From Clostridiales bacterium (GTDB taxonomy: Bacteria; Bacillota; Clostridia; Oscillospirales; Butyricicoccaceae), in the NCBI GenBank assembly GCA_004555915.1, contig SFJM01000005.1, positions 1-64,000 on the forward strand: DNA of 64,000 nt. The letters run 5' to 3'. How positions within the stretch are numbered: position 1 is the first letter of the stretch; the number at the start of each line of letters is the position of its first letter. The notes beneath the pieces were generated by a model that ran no database searches, was not told the DNA's origin, and saw only the letters and a list, made by a program, of their open reading frames with translations. Shown here piece after piece: positions 40,106 through 50,051 of this stretch. The translations under genes were made by a program, and so were the position numbers.

Positions 40106-41596
40106 TCAGTCCCTCACCGCTTCATCTGTGCAGGACTGTGCCCATTCGAGAATGGCCTGTTTTCCCGCGTTGATTTTATCCAGTGCAGTATTGTATTCAT
40201 ACGGGTACTTGGGATTGTTGATGCGCTGAATCTTCCGTCCATCCGCTCCCAGCAGCTTGGTCACGCCGCCCGCACCCAATGAAACAATGGTCTGCAGTTC
40301 TTCCATCATGTAAATATTATATTTGCATTCATAGCCCGTTTTGCACCAGCCGACATTTTCAAAGCCGCCTGCCATGAATTTCTGTCGGTACAGGTAATAC
40401 GGCGCATATCCGGCAGCGGTCAGCTTGCGTGACGCAATGTCCAGCATTTGCCGCACCATTTCCTGCTTTTGAGCATTCTGTACCCGGTCATGCTTGTCTG
40501 CACCGCGCTTTGCCGCCAGTGTGTGCACGGTGATATTTTCCGGATTCAATCCAATCAGGGTATCCATGGTATTGGCAAAGCTCTCCGGCGTGTCACAATC
40601 CAGACCGGCAATGGTGTCCATATTAATCGCATGGAATCCGATTTCCCGCGCCAGATGAAACCGGTCCAGCACATCCTGTGCACTGTGATGCCGGCCGATT
40701 GCTTCCAGCACCGTCTCATTCATGGACTGCGGATTAATGGAAATGCGATCCACGCCGTATTGCTTCAATACCAGCAGCTTCTCTCTGGTAATCGTATCCG
40801 GCCGTCCCGCCTCCACGGTGAATTCCTCCAGTGCGTGCAGGTCAAATGACTGCTGTACGGTTGCCAGCAGCCGGTCCATCTGCTCTGCGGAAAGTGTGGT
40901 AGGGGTACCGCCGCCGATGTAAATGGAAATAATCCGAAGCCCTGCCTGCTGCAGGATGGTTCCGGTGTGCGCAATTTCCGCGCACAGCGTGTCCAGATAT
41001 TCTGCCATCAGCTTTCCGGCCTTTTCAATGGAATGGCTGACGAAGGAACAGTAGCTGCATCGGGACGGACAGAATGGAATGCCAATATAAATCGAAATAT
41101 CCCTGGGCTGCAGCCTGTTTTTGCAATCCAGCGCGATACCGGCGGAGCGAATTGCCAGTGCACGGCGTGCCGGGGAGACATGGTACTGCTCCGTCATCAC
41201 CTGCGCCACCTGTGCCGGGGTATAGCCCTGCTCCAGAAAGCCACGTGCAAACTTTGCCGGACGGACACCTGTCAGCGAGCCCCATTCCGGCATATGCTCT
41301 AAAAATGGTGTAACCGCTTCAAAAACAGCCGCCTTGACACCATGGGTCAATGCACGCTTGGTCATAACCGCATCATCGGTAATTGCCGCACGTTTTTCCG
41401 TACATACCTGCTTTCCGCCGCGTGTACAGCAGACCCGGATACAGTGCTCCATACCAGTCTGCTGTACCATGACCCCCAGTGCATCCGTTCCTTCCGGGAT
41501 GATATCCACCCGTTCGGTCACCTCTGCCGGAAGCAGGTTAAACAGCATATCACGAACCGGATGGTCATTTTCCAGTCCTTCTATTGTATAAATCAT
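40106..41596 (-). CDS. hemZ: Coproporphyrinogen dehydrogenase-like radical SAM protein HemZ
   Basis: The 496-residue protein has an N-terminal accessory region (1-165) and a radical-SAM core. The core carries GIPFCPSRCSYCSF (CxxxCxxC near residue 180), IYIGGGTPTTLS, EFTVEAGRPDTIT and INPQSMNE. HemZ belongs to the HemN family, which oxidatively decarboxylates coproporphyrinogen III without oxygen. In Clostridia without haem genes its role is uncertain, and members such as HemW are chaperones. No other haem gene is seen here. Start overlaps the preceding MBL gene stop by four bases. Confidence 0.88.
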   Translation of the reverse strand: MIYTIEGLENDHPVRDMLFNLLPAEVTERVDIIPEGTDALGVMVQQTGMEHCIRVCCTRGGKQVCTEKRAAITDDAVMTKRALTHGVKAAVFEAVTPFLEHMPEWGSLTGVRPAKFARGFLEQGYTPAQVAQVMTEQYHVSPARRALAIRSAGIALDCKNRLQPRDISIYIGIPFCPSRCSYCSFVSHSIEKAGKLMAEYLDTLCAEIAHTGTILQQAGLRIISIYIGGGTPTTLSAEQMDRLLATVQQSFDLHALEEFTVEAGRPDTITREKLLVLKQYGVDRISINPQSMNETVLEAIGRHHSAQDVLDRFHLAREIGFHAINMDTIAGLDCDTPESFANTMDTLIGLNPENITVHTLAAKRGADKHDRVQNAQKQEMVRQMLDIASRKLTAAGYAPYYLYRQKFMAGGFENVGWCKTGYECKYNIYMMEELQTIVSLGAGGVTKLLGADGRKIQRINNPKYPYEYNTALDKINAGKQAILEWAQSCTDEAVRD

Positions 41597-42243
41597 TCTT
41601 TCACAGCCTGCCGCATATATGGATTGGTTTTGCGTTCCCGTTCCAGGGTAGACAGCCCTTCATGTCCCGGCAGAACCTGATAATCCCCCGGGAGATTGTA
41701 CAGCTTCTTGAGGGACTGCAGCATCACCGGCCAGCTGCCGCCCGGCAAATCGGTACGTCCGCAGGACTGGCAGAACAGGGTGTCACCGGTAAACAGGATG
41801 CTGTCATCCAGCTGGATCACATGCGAACCCGGTGTATGTCCCGGCGTGCTGTGGAATTTCAGCTTCATACCGCCGAATTCCAGCGCCAGCTCCTCGGTCA
41901 TCCAGATATCTGCACCCGGAAAATCGAATCGATTCATCAGATCACGGCCATAAGCCCCAAACGGTGACAGCGATGCGCTGGCATCAAACAGATATTCATC
42001 CTTCCGGCTGACCACCACCTGTGCGCCGGTTGCCCGCTTGATGGCACCCACAGCCAGAATATGGTCAAAATGCGCATGGGTCAGCAGAATATACTTCAGC
42101 TTGATCCTCGCGCTCTCAATTTCCCGGATCAAACGGTCCGCATTGTCGCCCGGGTCCACAATGGCACCCTCAAGGGTTTTCTCGTCATATACCAGATAAC
42201 AGTTTGTGGCCACATCGCCTACAACAAATTGCTTGATTTGCAT
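41593..42243 (-). CDS. MBL-fold metallo-hydrolase (YqgX/glyoxalase II-like)
   Basis: A 216-residue metallo-beta-lactamase-fold enzyme. Metal motifs are THAHFDHILA (HxHxDH), HSTPGHTPGS, GDTLFCQSCGR (Asp) and LPGHEG. Such proteins hydrolyse thioesters like S-lactoylglutathione or related compounds; the physiological substrate of the clostridial versions is not established. AAAGGAG precedes the ATG. It is coupled to hemZ and lies 10 bases after dtd, an arrangement (rel-dtd-MBL-hemZ) common in Clostridia. Confidence 0.9.
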   Translation of the reverse strand: MQIKQFVVGDVATNCYLVYDEKTLEGAIVDPGDNADRLIREIESARIKLKYILLTHAHFDHILAVGAIKRATGAQVVVSRKDEYLFDASASLSPFGAYGRDLMNRFDFPGADIWMTEELALEFGGMKLKFHSTPGHTPGSHVIQLDDSILFTGDTLFCQSCGRTDLPGGSWPVMLQSLKKLYNLPGDYQVLPGHEGLSTLERERKTNPYMRQAVKE

Positions 42244-42253
42244 ACTTGCTCCT

Positions 42254-42712
42254 TTATTTCTTTCGTATCAGCTCATCCGTGTCCAGCACAATGGTTACCG
42301 GACCATCATTGAGCAGCTCTACCTTCATATCCGCGCCGAATTCACCAGTCTGGGTTTCTACCCCGAGACCGCGGCAGCAGTCAACAAAGTATTCGTATAA
42401 TTCCCTGGCCTGATCGCCCTTTGCCGCCCGGGTAAAATTCGGACGCTTGCCCTTGCGGCAGTCAGCATACAGCGTAAACTGGCTGACCGCGAGTATTTTT
42501 CCGCCCACATCAGCCAGGGCCAGATTCATTTTGTCATTTTCATCCTCAAAGACACGCAGTCCGACACATTTCTTTGCCAGATACAGTGCCTCCTCCGGTG
42601 TATCCTCCGGCGCGACACCGAGCAGGATCAGAAATCCTGCCCCGATCTCGCCGGAAACCGTTCCATCTATGGTAACCTTCGCGTGTTTCACACGCTGTAA
42701 TACTGCTCTCAT
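42254..42712 (-). CDS. dtd: D-aminoacyl-tRNA deacylase
   Basis: DTD removes D-amino acids (and glycine from tRNA-Ala) from mischarged tRNA. The 152 residues contain both signature motifs: SQFTLYADCRKGKRPNF and the cross-subunit NDGPVTIVLDT. Start MRAVLQRVKHAKVTIDG is typical. AAGGGAG precedes the ATG. It lies 12 bases after rel, in the rel-dtd pair found widely in Firmicutes. Confidence 0.95.
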   Translation of the reverse strand: MRAVLQRVKHAKVTIDGTVSGEIGAGFLILLGVAPEDTPEEALYLAKKCVGLRVFEDENDKMNLALADVGGKILAVSQFTLYADCRKGKRPNFTRAAKGDQARELYEYFVDCCRGLGVETQTGEFGADMKVELLNDGPVTIVLDTDELIRKK

Positions 42713-42724
42713 TGCTGTTCTCCC

Positions 42725-44890
42725 TTACATAGACTGCCGCACCACATTGATGACACCGCGCAGGCTGCGCAGCTTTTTCTTCAGTGCATCCAGCTGGGAC
42801 AGACCGGTTACCTCAATGACAATATTGATGATGCCATAGCCCTCGGACAGGGTCTTACCGTTGAAGTCCTTCACATTGATGTGGTTGTTGGTCAGTGTCT
42901 GCAGCACATCATTCATGACGCCCATGCGGTCGTTGGTGGAAATCTGCAGGGCTGTATTGAACCGTTCCTTGGTTTCAATATGATTTTCATCCCAGCAAAC
43001 CTTGACCCAGCGCTCCCGGTCCTCCGGGCTGCTGTGCTTTACATTGACACAGTCCTTCCGGTGTACAGAAACACCATAGCCGCGGGTGATATAGCCAATG
43101 ATGTCATCCCCCGGTACCGGCGTACAGCAACGGGCAAACTTGACCTTGCAGTTGCCAATGTCCTCGACAATGACACCGGATTCCGACCTTCCCTGTACAC
43201 GATTCTGTGTCAGCGGCTGCCGGTTTTCCTCCTGCTTTCTGGCACGGACAACCTCGTCACGCACCTTGTTCAATACCTTTGTCACGGTAATACCGCCATA
43301 ACCGATTGCGGCGTACAGCTCCTCCAGTGACGGATAGCCGAACTTTTTCAGCACATTTGCCTGTACCTCCGGCCGTTCCATGAAGTGATTGTACAGCAGG
43401 CTCGAACGCAGTTCCCGGTCAAGGTCCGTACGTCCCTGCTCAATATTTTCTTCCCGACATTCCTTCTTAAACCACTGCTTGATTTTATTGCGTGCTTCCG
43501 AGGTTTTAATCATATTCAGCCAGTCACGCTTCGGGCCGTGGGTTTCCTTGGAGGTCAGAATTTCAACGATGTCACCATTCTGCAGTGTGTAATCAATCGG
43601 CGCAATTTTGCTGTTAATTTTACATCCAGTCATGCGGTTGCCCACAGCGGAATGAATGCCATAGGCAAAATCAATGGGGGTCGCACCTGCCGGAAGATTG
43701 ACCACATCGCCCCGGGGCGTGAACACGAATACTTCATCCGAGAACAGGTCAACCTTGATATTTTTGATAAAATCCTCCGCCTCAGTGTCCTGCTGGGATT
43801 CCAGCAGCTGGCGAATCCAGGCATAGGTCTCCTCGCTGCCGTTTTTTTCCACATGCTGCTTATATTTCCAGTGTGCCGCAACGCCGTACTCTGCCATCTT
43901 ATGCATTTCCTCCGTGCGGATCTGTACCTCAAACGGTACGCCGGAACGTCCGATGACCGTCGTATGCAGCGAACGGTAGCCATTCGGCTTCGGCGTGGAG
44001 ATATAGTCCTTGAACCGTCCCGGAATCGGCTTATACAGGTCATGTACATAGCCAAGGACATTATAGCAGTCGGCAACCGAATCCACGATGACACGAACCG
44101 CACAGATGTCATAAATCTCATCTATGCTTTTGTTCTGCTCATACATCTTACGGTAAATGCTATAAATATGCTTTACCCGGGCGGAAATGGAGTTTTTAAT
44201 GCCGCTTTCATTGAGCTTGGTGCCAATTGTCTTTTTGATGCGCTCAAGCATTTCCTCATGCTCACTGCGCTGGCGTTCCAGACCGTCTACAATTTCCTTG
44301 TAGCCAATCGGATCCAGACGCTGCAGGGAAAGATCCTCCAGCTCCCATTTGACCTTCTGCATGCCCAATCGGTGGGCAATCGGTGCATAAATCTCCATGG
44401 TTTCCAGCGATTTGGAGCGCTGCTTCTCCACAGTCATAAACTGAATCGTCCGCATGTTGTGCAGACGGTCCGCCAGCTTAATCAGGATGACACGGATATC
44501 CTTTGCCATGGCAATCAGCATTTTGCGGAGATCCTCCATCTGTTCCTGCTCCTTGGAATAGTGCAGCTGTCCCAGACGGGTGACACCATCCACCAGGTCA
44601 GCAACCGATTTGCCGAACTTTTCCGCAATCTGGTCATACTGGAAGTCGGTATCCTCCATACAGTCATGCAGCAGTCCGGCACAGATGGAATCCGTATCCA
44701 GACCCATTTCAACAATAATTCCCGCTACCGAAACCGGGTGGATGATATACGGGTCACCATTTTTGCGTTTCTGACCCGCATGCGCGGCATTGGCACACTC
44801 ATACGCCATGCGGATTTTATCGACATCCGCATTCGGTGTCTGTTTCTGCACGCGTTCAATTAAAAAATCTATTTTTGTTTGAATATCCAT
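42725..44890 (-). CDS. rel: Bifunctional (p)ppGpp synthetase/hydrolase
   Basis: This RSH protein makes and degrades the stringent-response alarmone. In order: HD hydrolase (about 25-180, HAGQKRKNGDPYIIHP and LLHDCMEDT), synthetase (about 220-340, RVKHIYSIYRKM and KPNGYRSLHTTVIG), TGS (about 380-445, VFVFTPRGDVVNLPAGATPIDFAYGIHS), zinc-finger/helical part (CKVKFARCCTPVPGD) and C-terminal ACT (from about 645). All key hydrolase and synthetase residues appear present. The start at 44890 has GGGAG; the longer frame overlaps the recJ end. Length is 721 residues. It follows recJ by 16 bases. Confidence 0.95.
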   Translation of the reverse strand: MDIQTKIDFLIERVQKQTPNADVDKIRMAYECANAAHAGQKRKNGDPYIIHPVSVAGIIVEMGLDTDSICAGLLHDCMEDTDFQYDQIAEKFGKSVADLVDGVTRLGQLHYSKEQEQMEDLRKMLIAMAKDIRVILIKLADRLHNMRTIQFMTVEKQRSKSLETMEIYAPIAHRLGMQKVKWELEDLSLQRLDPIGYKEIVDGLERQRSEHEEMLERIKKTIGTKLNESGIKNSISARVKHIYSIYRKMYEQNKSIDEIYDICAVRVIVDSVADCYNVLGYVHDLYKPIPGRFKDYISTPKPNGYRSLHTTVIGRSGVPFEVQIRTEEMHKMAEYGVAAHWKYKQHVEKNGSEETYAWIRQLLESQQDTEAEDFIKNIKVDLFSDEVFVFTPRGDVVNLPAGATPIDFAYGIHSAVGNRMTGCKINSKIAPIDYTLQNGDIVEILTSKETHGPKRDWLNMIKTSEARNKIKQWFKKECREENIEQGRTDLDRELRSSLLYNHFMERPEVQANVLKKFGYPSLEELYAAIGYGGITVTKVLNKVRDEVVRARKQEENRQPLTQNRVQGRSESGVIVEDIGNCKVKFARCCTPVPGDDIIGYITRGYGVSVHRKDCVNVKHSSPEDRERWVKVCWDENHIETKERFNTALQISTNDRMGVMNDVLQTLTNNHINVKDFNGKTLSEGYGIINIVIEVTGLSQLDALKKKLRSLRGVINVVRQSM

Positions 44891-44906
44891 ATGCTTAACT
44901 CCCCGG

Positions 44907-47009
44907 CTAGATCGCCTGATCCGCCGCATTCTGTTGTTTTCTATGCCGCAGGGTTGCCAGAACCACAGATTTTGTGATATCTGCCTTCCCCTTGAACGGG
45001 CGCATCCTGATATGTAACAGGTTGTTTTTGAAATGATAGCTCAGCAGGCAGCTCTCGGAAAATACATCCAGACAGACAAACAGCTTGCCGATATTGATCA
45101 TCCGGCGGGATTCATAGGAAATCCGGCGGGATAAGGTGTTATATGGTGCGGTCAGCTTACCGCCCTGCGCCCGGGAAATAATATGCCGCCATACGGCAAC
45201 CAGATCAGCCCGGTTGGGATACAGCATATTCACCTGGGAATCCGTCAATTCCTGTCCGTTGATGAAATTGGAATAGCAGGACAGGAAATAATGATCCTTT
45301 TCCAGCTCACAGTCACTCAGCCGGATATCCTTGAGCATCAGCTGGATATTTTGCCGTCCACGGAAATGGTTGATTTCCAGACTGAATGCGGCATCCACCA
45401 TATCGCCCTGTACCACCGGGCATCCGCCGGAGCCGGTGCCAAACAGCATGGCGGTAAACCGCCGCCCCTCCTTAATCAGGGACATTTTCAGATGCCGGTC
45501 ACTGGAAATCGGGGTGATTTCCTCCACCGTCAGTTCCCGCATCGCAAAAATCGGCTCCCGGTTTCCCATGCCATAGGGCTCCAGAATCGCAAGCTCCCGG
45601 ATTGCCTCAAGGGAAATGTCATCCGGTGAAATCAGACAGTCTACGTTGACCACCGGCATCAGATCCTCTTCGCTGATGTTTTCCCTTGCGTAGGCACAGA
45701 TGCTTTCCTTAAACGCCGGCAGATTTTCTCTGGTAATCGTCAAACCTGCTGCCAGTGCGTGACCGCCAAATTTTTCCAGAAAGGCGGAGCTGTGTTCCAG
45801 CGCTTCAAACAGATTGAATCCATTCACCGAACGGCCGGAGCCTTTTCCCAGATCGCCGTCCAGCGAAATCAGCACGGTGGGACATCCATACCGGTCAGAA
45901 ATGCGGGAGGATACAATGCCGATGACACCATGGTGCCAGTTCTCTCCCCACAGAACAATCATACGATCCTCCTGCGGGTCATATTCCTTCTGCAGTACGT
46001 CAAATGCCTGCTTAAGAATGGCATTTTCCGCGTTCTGCCGTTCCTTGTTCTGGCAGCACAGCATCACGGCGATCTCCTGGGCACGGCTGGGACTGTCTGT
46101 CAGAAACAGCTCTGCTGCCTGATCTGCACAGCCCATGCGTCCTGCAGCATTGATCCGCGGTGCAAGCGTGAAGCTTACCAGCGAAGAGGTAACCCTGCGT
46201 TCCTCCACACCAGCTTCCCGCATCAGCATGCGCAGCCCGGGATTTTCTGTCTGCTGCAGCAGTGCCAGCCCATAGGTGACAATAATGCGGTTTTCACCCT
46301 GCAGTAGCATGACATCTGCAATCGTTCCGACTGCCACCAGATCGAGATAGCCTGTCAGGACATCCTGCCAGCCCTCTGCTCCGGCCATGGCACAAATCAG
46401 CTTGAATACCACGCCCACACCGGCCAGGTCCTTAAACGGATAGCTGCTGTCCGAACGCTTGGGATTCACAATTGCGATGGCATCCGGCAGGGCATCCTTG
46501 CACTCATGATGGTCGGTTACGACAACCTTTAAACCGATTTCCTTCGCATAAGCGATTTCCTCCGTGGCTGTAATGCCGGAATCCACCGTGACAACCATTG
46601 AAACGCCCTGTTCCTTCAGCTGCAGCAAAGCAGCCTTGTTCAGGCCATACCCCTCGGTCAGGCGATCCGGGATATAATGGCTGCACACGGCTCCCCTGCT
46701 CTTCAGATAGCGGACGAGTACACAGGTGGAGGTAATGCCATCCACATCATAATCGCCAAATACAGCGATATGCTCTCCTGCCGCAATTGCTTTCGTGATT
46801 GCATCCACGGCAGCGTGCATATCCGGCAGCAAAAACGGGTCATGCAGCCCGGACAGGTCATGGCTGAGAAAGCCTGCGGCCTTCTCCGGTGTGTCCATGC
46901 CTCGCGCACACAGAACTGCTGCCGTCAAAGGTGCGTATCCGTACTGATTGGTCAGCTTACGGATGGCATCAATATCCGGCCAGGCAATGTTCCATTTTTT
47001 TGTTTTCAT
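44907..47009 (-). CDS. recJ: Single-strand-specific exonuclease RecJ
   Basis: RecJ degrades single-stranded DNA 5' to 3' in recombination and repair. DHH-family motifs are present: FGDYDVDGITS (motif I), TVDSGITA, VVTDHHECKD (DHH) and the DHHA1 GGHALAAGLTI. An OB-fold follows (about 470-580). After it is an additional ~120-residue C-terminal region (LSDCELEKDHYFLSCYSNF onward), as in other clostridial RecJ. Total length is 700 residues. GAGGAG precedes the ATG. A clear promoter lies at 47044-47072, so recJ heads the recJ-rel-dtd operon. Confidence 0.94.
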   Translation of the reverse strand: MKTKKWNIAWPDIDAIRKLTNQYGYAPLTAAVLCARGMDTPEKAAGFLSHDLSGLHDPFLLPDMHAAVDAITKAIAAGEHIAVFGDYDVDGITSTCVLVRYLKSRGAVCSHYIPDRLTEGYGLNKAALLQLKEQGVSMVVTVDSGITATEEIAYAKEIGLKVVVTDHHECKDALPDAIAIVNPKRSDSSYPFKDLAGVGVVFKLICAMAGAEGWQDVLTGYLDLVAVGTIADVMLLQGENRIIVTYGLALLQQTENPGLRMLMREAGVEERRVTSSLVSFTLAPRINAAGRMGCADQAAELFLTDSPSRAQEIAVMLCCQNKERQNAENAILKQAFDVLQKEYDPQEDRMIVLWGENWHHGVIGIVSSRISDRYGCPTVLISLDGDLGKGSGRSVNGFNLFEALEHSSAFLEKFGGHALAAGLTITRENLPAFKESICAYARENISEEDLMPVVNVDCLISPDDISLEAIRELAILEPYGMGNREPIFAMRELTVEEITPISSDRHLKMSLIKEGRRFTAMLFGTGSGGCPVVQGDMVDAAFSLEINHFRGRQNIQLMLKDIRLSDCELEKDHYFLSCYSNFINGQELTDSQVNMLYPNRADLVAVWRHIISRAQGGKLTAPYNTLSRRISYESRRMINIGKLFVCLDVFSESCLLSYHFKNNLLHIRMRPFKGKADITKSVVLATLRHRKQQNAADQAI

Positions 47010-47043
47010 TGCAACTCCTCATTTTTATTTCAATTCGCTTTCT

Positions 47044-47072
47044 ATTATAACAAAAAAACCACACTGCCACAA
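47044..47072 (-). promoter_or_regulatory. recJ-rel-dtd promoter
   Basis: Minus-strand TTGTGG (47067-47072), 17-base spacer and TATAAT (47044-47049), about 35 bases before recJ. Confidence 0.7.
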
Positions 47073-47164
47073 GTTTTTAGACAAAAATTACAAAAAACCT
47101 GCTCAAATCCGCTGCCCTTGGAACTATTTTCACGGAAAACGCGCCCAAACCGGAACAAAAGTGC

Positions 47165-47198
47165 AAAAAAACAGGCCGATACTGTGTACCAGCCTGTT
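47165..47198 (-). terminator. uvrBA terminator
   Basis: Minus-strand AACAGGC / GCCTGTT stem with a 15-base loop and a run of seven T, just past the uvrA stop. Confidence 0.85.
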
Positions 47199-47207
47199 TG
47201 TTACGAT

Positions 47208-50033
47208 TTATTCTGTCAGATATTTGTGAAGATATTGTCCGGTGTAGGACTGCGGGCACCGGGCAATCTCCTCCGGCGTACCGGTGCAGACGATCTGTCC
47301 GCCGCCGTCACCGCCCTCGGGGCCCAGATCAATGATATGATCCGCCACTTTGATGACATCCAGATTGTGTTCAATGACAACCACCGTATTGCCCGCATCC
47401 ACCAGCTTCTGCAGGACATCCACCAGACGATGGACATCTGCCACATGCAGGCCGGTGGTGGGCTCATCCAGAATATACATGGTGCGTCCGGTTGCCCGTT
47501 TGGACAGCTCTGTTGCCAGCTTGACACGCTGGCTTTCACCGCCGGACAGCGTGGTGGAAGCCTGGCCCAGCGCCACATAGCCCAGGCCGACCTCCTGCAG
47601 GGTCAGCAGGCGGCGATGAATCTTGGGTACATTCTCAAAAAAGTCTACCGCTTCATCCACTGTCATTTCCAGCACTTCCGCAATGTTTTTGCCCTTGTAC
47701 CGCACCTCCAGTGTTTCCTTGTTGTAGCGTTTTCCCTTGCATACCTCACAGGGAACATACAGGTCGGGCAAAAAGTGCATTTCAATCTTCAGCAGACCGT
47801 CACCGGTGCACGCTTCACACCGTCCGCCCTTGACATTGAACGAGAAACGTCCGGGACCATACGCACGCATTTTGGCATCCTGCGTCTGGGCGAACAATGA
47901 ACGGATATCATTGAACAGTCCCGTATAGGTTGCCGGATTGGAACGCGGTGTCCGTCCAATCGGCGCCTGGTCAATCCGGATGACCTTGTCCAGATTTTCG
48001 ATTCCCAACACCTTGCCGAATTTTCCCGGTTTGCACTTGGCACGGTTCAGCCTGGAGGCAAGCTCCTTGTAGAGGATCTCATTGACAAAGGAGGATTTGC
48101 CGCTGCCGGACACACCTGTAATGCAGGTCAGCGTTCCCAGCGGGATGGTAAACGTCTGATTCCTCAGATTATTGACCGCACATTCTGTAAAGGTGATCTC
48201 CTTGCCATTCCCGGTTCTTCTGCGATTTGGAACCAGAATACGACGTTTTTTACTCAAATACTGGCCAGTCACAGATTGTTCACATGCAAGCAGCCCTTTT
48301 ACATCGCCGGAGTAGATAATTTCGCCGCCATTGGTGCCGGCAGCCGGTCCCACATCAATAATATGGTCTGCAGCATACATGGTATCCTCATCATGCTCCA
48401 CCACAATCAGTGTATTGCCCATATCCCGCAGCTTTTTCAGGGTTGCCAGCAGCTTGTCATTGTCCCGCTGATGCAGTCCGATGGACGGTTCATCCAGAAT
48501 ATACAGCACCCCCATCAGGGCAGAGCCGATCTGTGTCGCCAGACGGATGCGCTGGCTTTCACCGCCGGACAGGGTTGCGGACCCACGTGCCAGTGTCAGG
48601 TAACCCAGTCCCACATTTTGCAAAAAGCCAAGTCTGGATCGAACCTCCTTCAAAATGCGGTCCGCAATCAGCATCTTCTGATGGGACAGCTGCAGCTGGT
48701 CAAGAAACGCCAGCTCACGATCCACCGGCATTTCACAAAATTCCATGATATTCAGCCCGCCGACGGTAACCGCCAGCAGCTCTTTTTTCAGCCTGCTCCC
48801 GCCGCATTCCGGGCATGGGATCTCCCGCATGCTCTCTTCAATTTCCGCCCGCGCCCATTCGGAATTGGTTTCCTTGTAGCGGCGTTCCATATTGCGGATA
48901 ATGCCCTCAAAAGGCTGCTCCATCTTCCCGCCGGAATAGCGTGACACATGAAGCGTCAGCTTTTCCTTGCCGGTGCCGTACAGCAGTGCATGCATAGCCT
49001 CTTTTGACAGCTCCGCAATCGGTATATCCAGCGTAAAGCCAAAGCGTTCCCCCAGCGCATCATAATACATCCGTGCGATGCTGCCGCTGTCGCAGCTGCT
49101 CCATCCACTGGCCTGAATCGCACCCTGCCGGATAGACAGCTTTTTGTCCGGTATAACACTTTCCGGATCAATTTTCATCTGCATACCCAGACCGGTACAT
49201 ACCGGACAGGCACCATAGGGATTGTTAAAGGAAAACATCCGCGGTGTCAGCTCTTCAATGGAAACGCCGCAGTCGTCACAGGCATAATTCTGCGAAAAGG
49301 ACAGGGTTTCCCCGTCGATGATATCTGCCAGCATCAGGCCGCCGGTCAGTGCGCAGGCGGTTTCCACTGAATCATTCATACGGCTGCGGATTTCCGGCTT
49401 GATTACCAGTCTGTCCACGACGATTTCAATGCTGTGTTTTTTATTCTTCTCCAGCTGGATTTCCTCGGAAAGATCATAAAGGTTCCCATCCACACGCACA
49501 CGGACATAGCCGCTTTTGCGCGCATCCTTGAATACCTTCTGATGCTCACCCTTTCGCTGCCGGACAACCGGTGCGAGAATCTGCACACGGGTACGCTCCG
49601 GCAGCCCCATCAGCTGGTCAACAATCTGGTCGATGGTCTGCTGTTTGATCTCCTTGCCGCATTTCGGACAGTGGGGCGTGCCTGCCCGTGCCCACAGCAG
49701 TCGCAGGTAATCATAAACCTCGGTTACCGTACCCACGGTGGAACGGGGATTGCGGCTGGTGGTTTTCTGATCAATAGAAATTGCCGGCGACAAACCCTCA
49801 ATATAATCCACATCCGGCTTGTCCATCTGTCCGAGAAACTGCCGGGCATAGGAAGACAGGGATTCCACATACCGCCGCTGGCCTTCCGCATAAATCGTGT
49901 CAAAGGCAAGGGAGGATTTGCCGCTGCCGGAAAGTCCGGTCAGCACAACCAGCTTATCCCGTGGAATCCATACCTCCACATTTTTTAAATTGTGCTCTCT
50001 GGCACCTTTTACGTGTATATATTTTTCCTGCAT
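47208..50033 (-). CDS. uvrA: Excinuclease ABC subunit A
   Basis: UvrA recognises DNA damage and loads UvrB in nucleotide excision repair. The 941-residue protein has two ABC ATPase modules with Walker A GLSGSGKSSLAFDTIYAEG (near residue 34) and GVSGSGKSSFVNEI (near 645), two LSGGE signatures, and zinc motifs CDDCG...CPVCTG and CEACTGDG...CEVCKGKR. It lies 18 bases after uvrB in the same operon. The start ATG 50033 has AGGAGA ten bases upstream. Confidence 0.98.
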   Translation of the reverse strand: MQEKYIHVKGAREHNLKNVEVWIPRDKLVVLTGLSGSGKSSLAFDTIYAEGQRRYVESLSSYARQFLGQMDKPDVDYIEGLSPAISIDQKTTSRNPRSTVGTVTEVYDYLRLLWARAGTPHCPKCGKEIKQQTIDQIVDQLMGLPERTRVQILAPVVRQRKGEHQKVFKDARKSGYVRVRVDGNLYDLSEEIQLEKNKKHSIEIVVDRLVIKPEIRSRMNDSVETACALTGGLMLADIIDGETLSFSQNYACDDCGVSIEELTPRMFSFNNPYGACPVCTGLGMQMKIDPESVIPDKKLSIRQGAIQASGWSSCDSGSIARMYYDALGERFGFTLDIPIAELSKEAMHALLYGTGKEKLTLHVSRYSGGKMEQPFEGIIRNMERRYKETNSEWARAEIEESMREIPCPECGGSRLKKELLAVTVGGLNIMEFCEMPVDRELAFLDQLQLSHQKMLIADRILKEVRSRLGFLQNVGLGYLTLARGSATLSGGESQRIRLATQIGSALMGVLYILDEPSIGLHQRDNDKLLATLKKLRDMGNTLIVVEHDEDTMYAADHIIDVGPAAGTNGGEIIYSGDVKGLLACEQSVTGQYLSKKRRILVPNRRRTGNGKEITFTECAVNNLRNQTFTIPLGTLTCITGVSGSGKSSFVNEILYKELASRLNRAKCKPGKFGKVLGIENLDKVIRIDQAPIGRTPRSNPATYTGLFNDIRSLFAQTQDAKMRAYGPGRFSFNVKGGRCEACTGDGLLKIEMHFLPDLYVPCEVCKGKRYNKETLEVRYKGKNIAEVLEMTVDEAVDFFENVPKIHRRLLTLQEVGLGYVALGQASTTLSGGESQRVKLATELSKRATGRTMYILDEPTTGLHVADVHRLVDVLQKLVDAGNTVVVIEHNLDVIKVADHIIDLGPEGGDGGGQIVCTGTPEEIARCPQSYTGQYLHKYLTE

Positions 50034-50051
50034 GGATGTTATTTCTCCTGC

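Noticed and set aside
43385..44863. Plus-strand frame of 492 codons opposite rel
   Set aside because: Antisense of a complete RSH protein.
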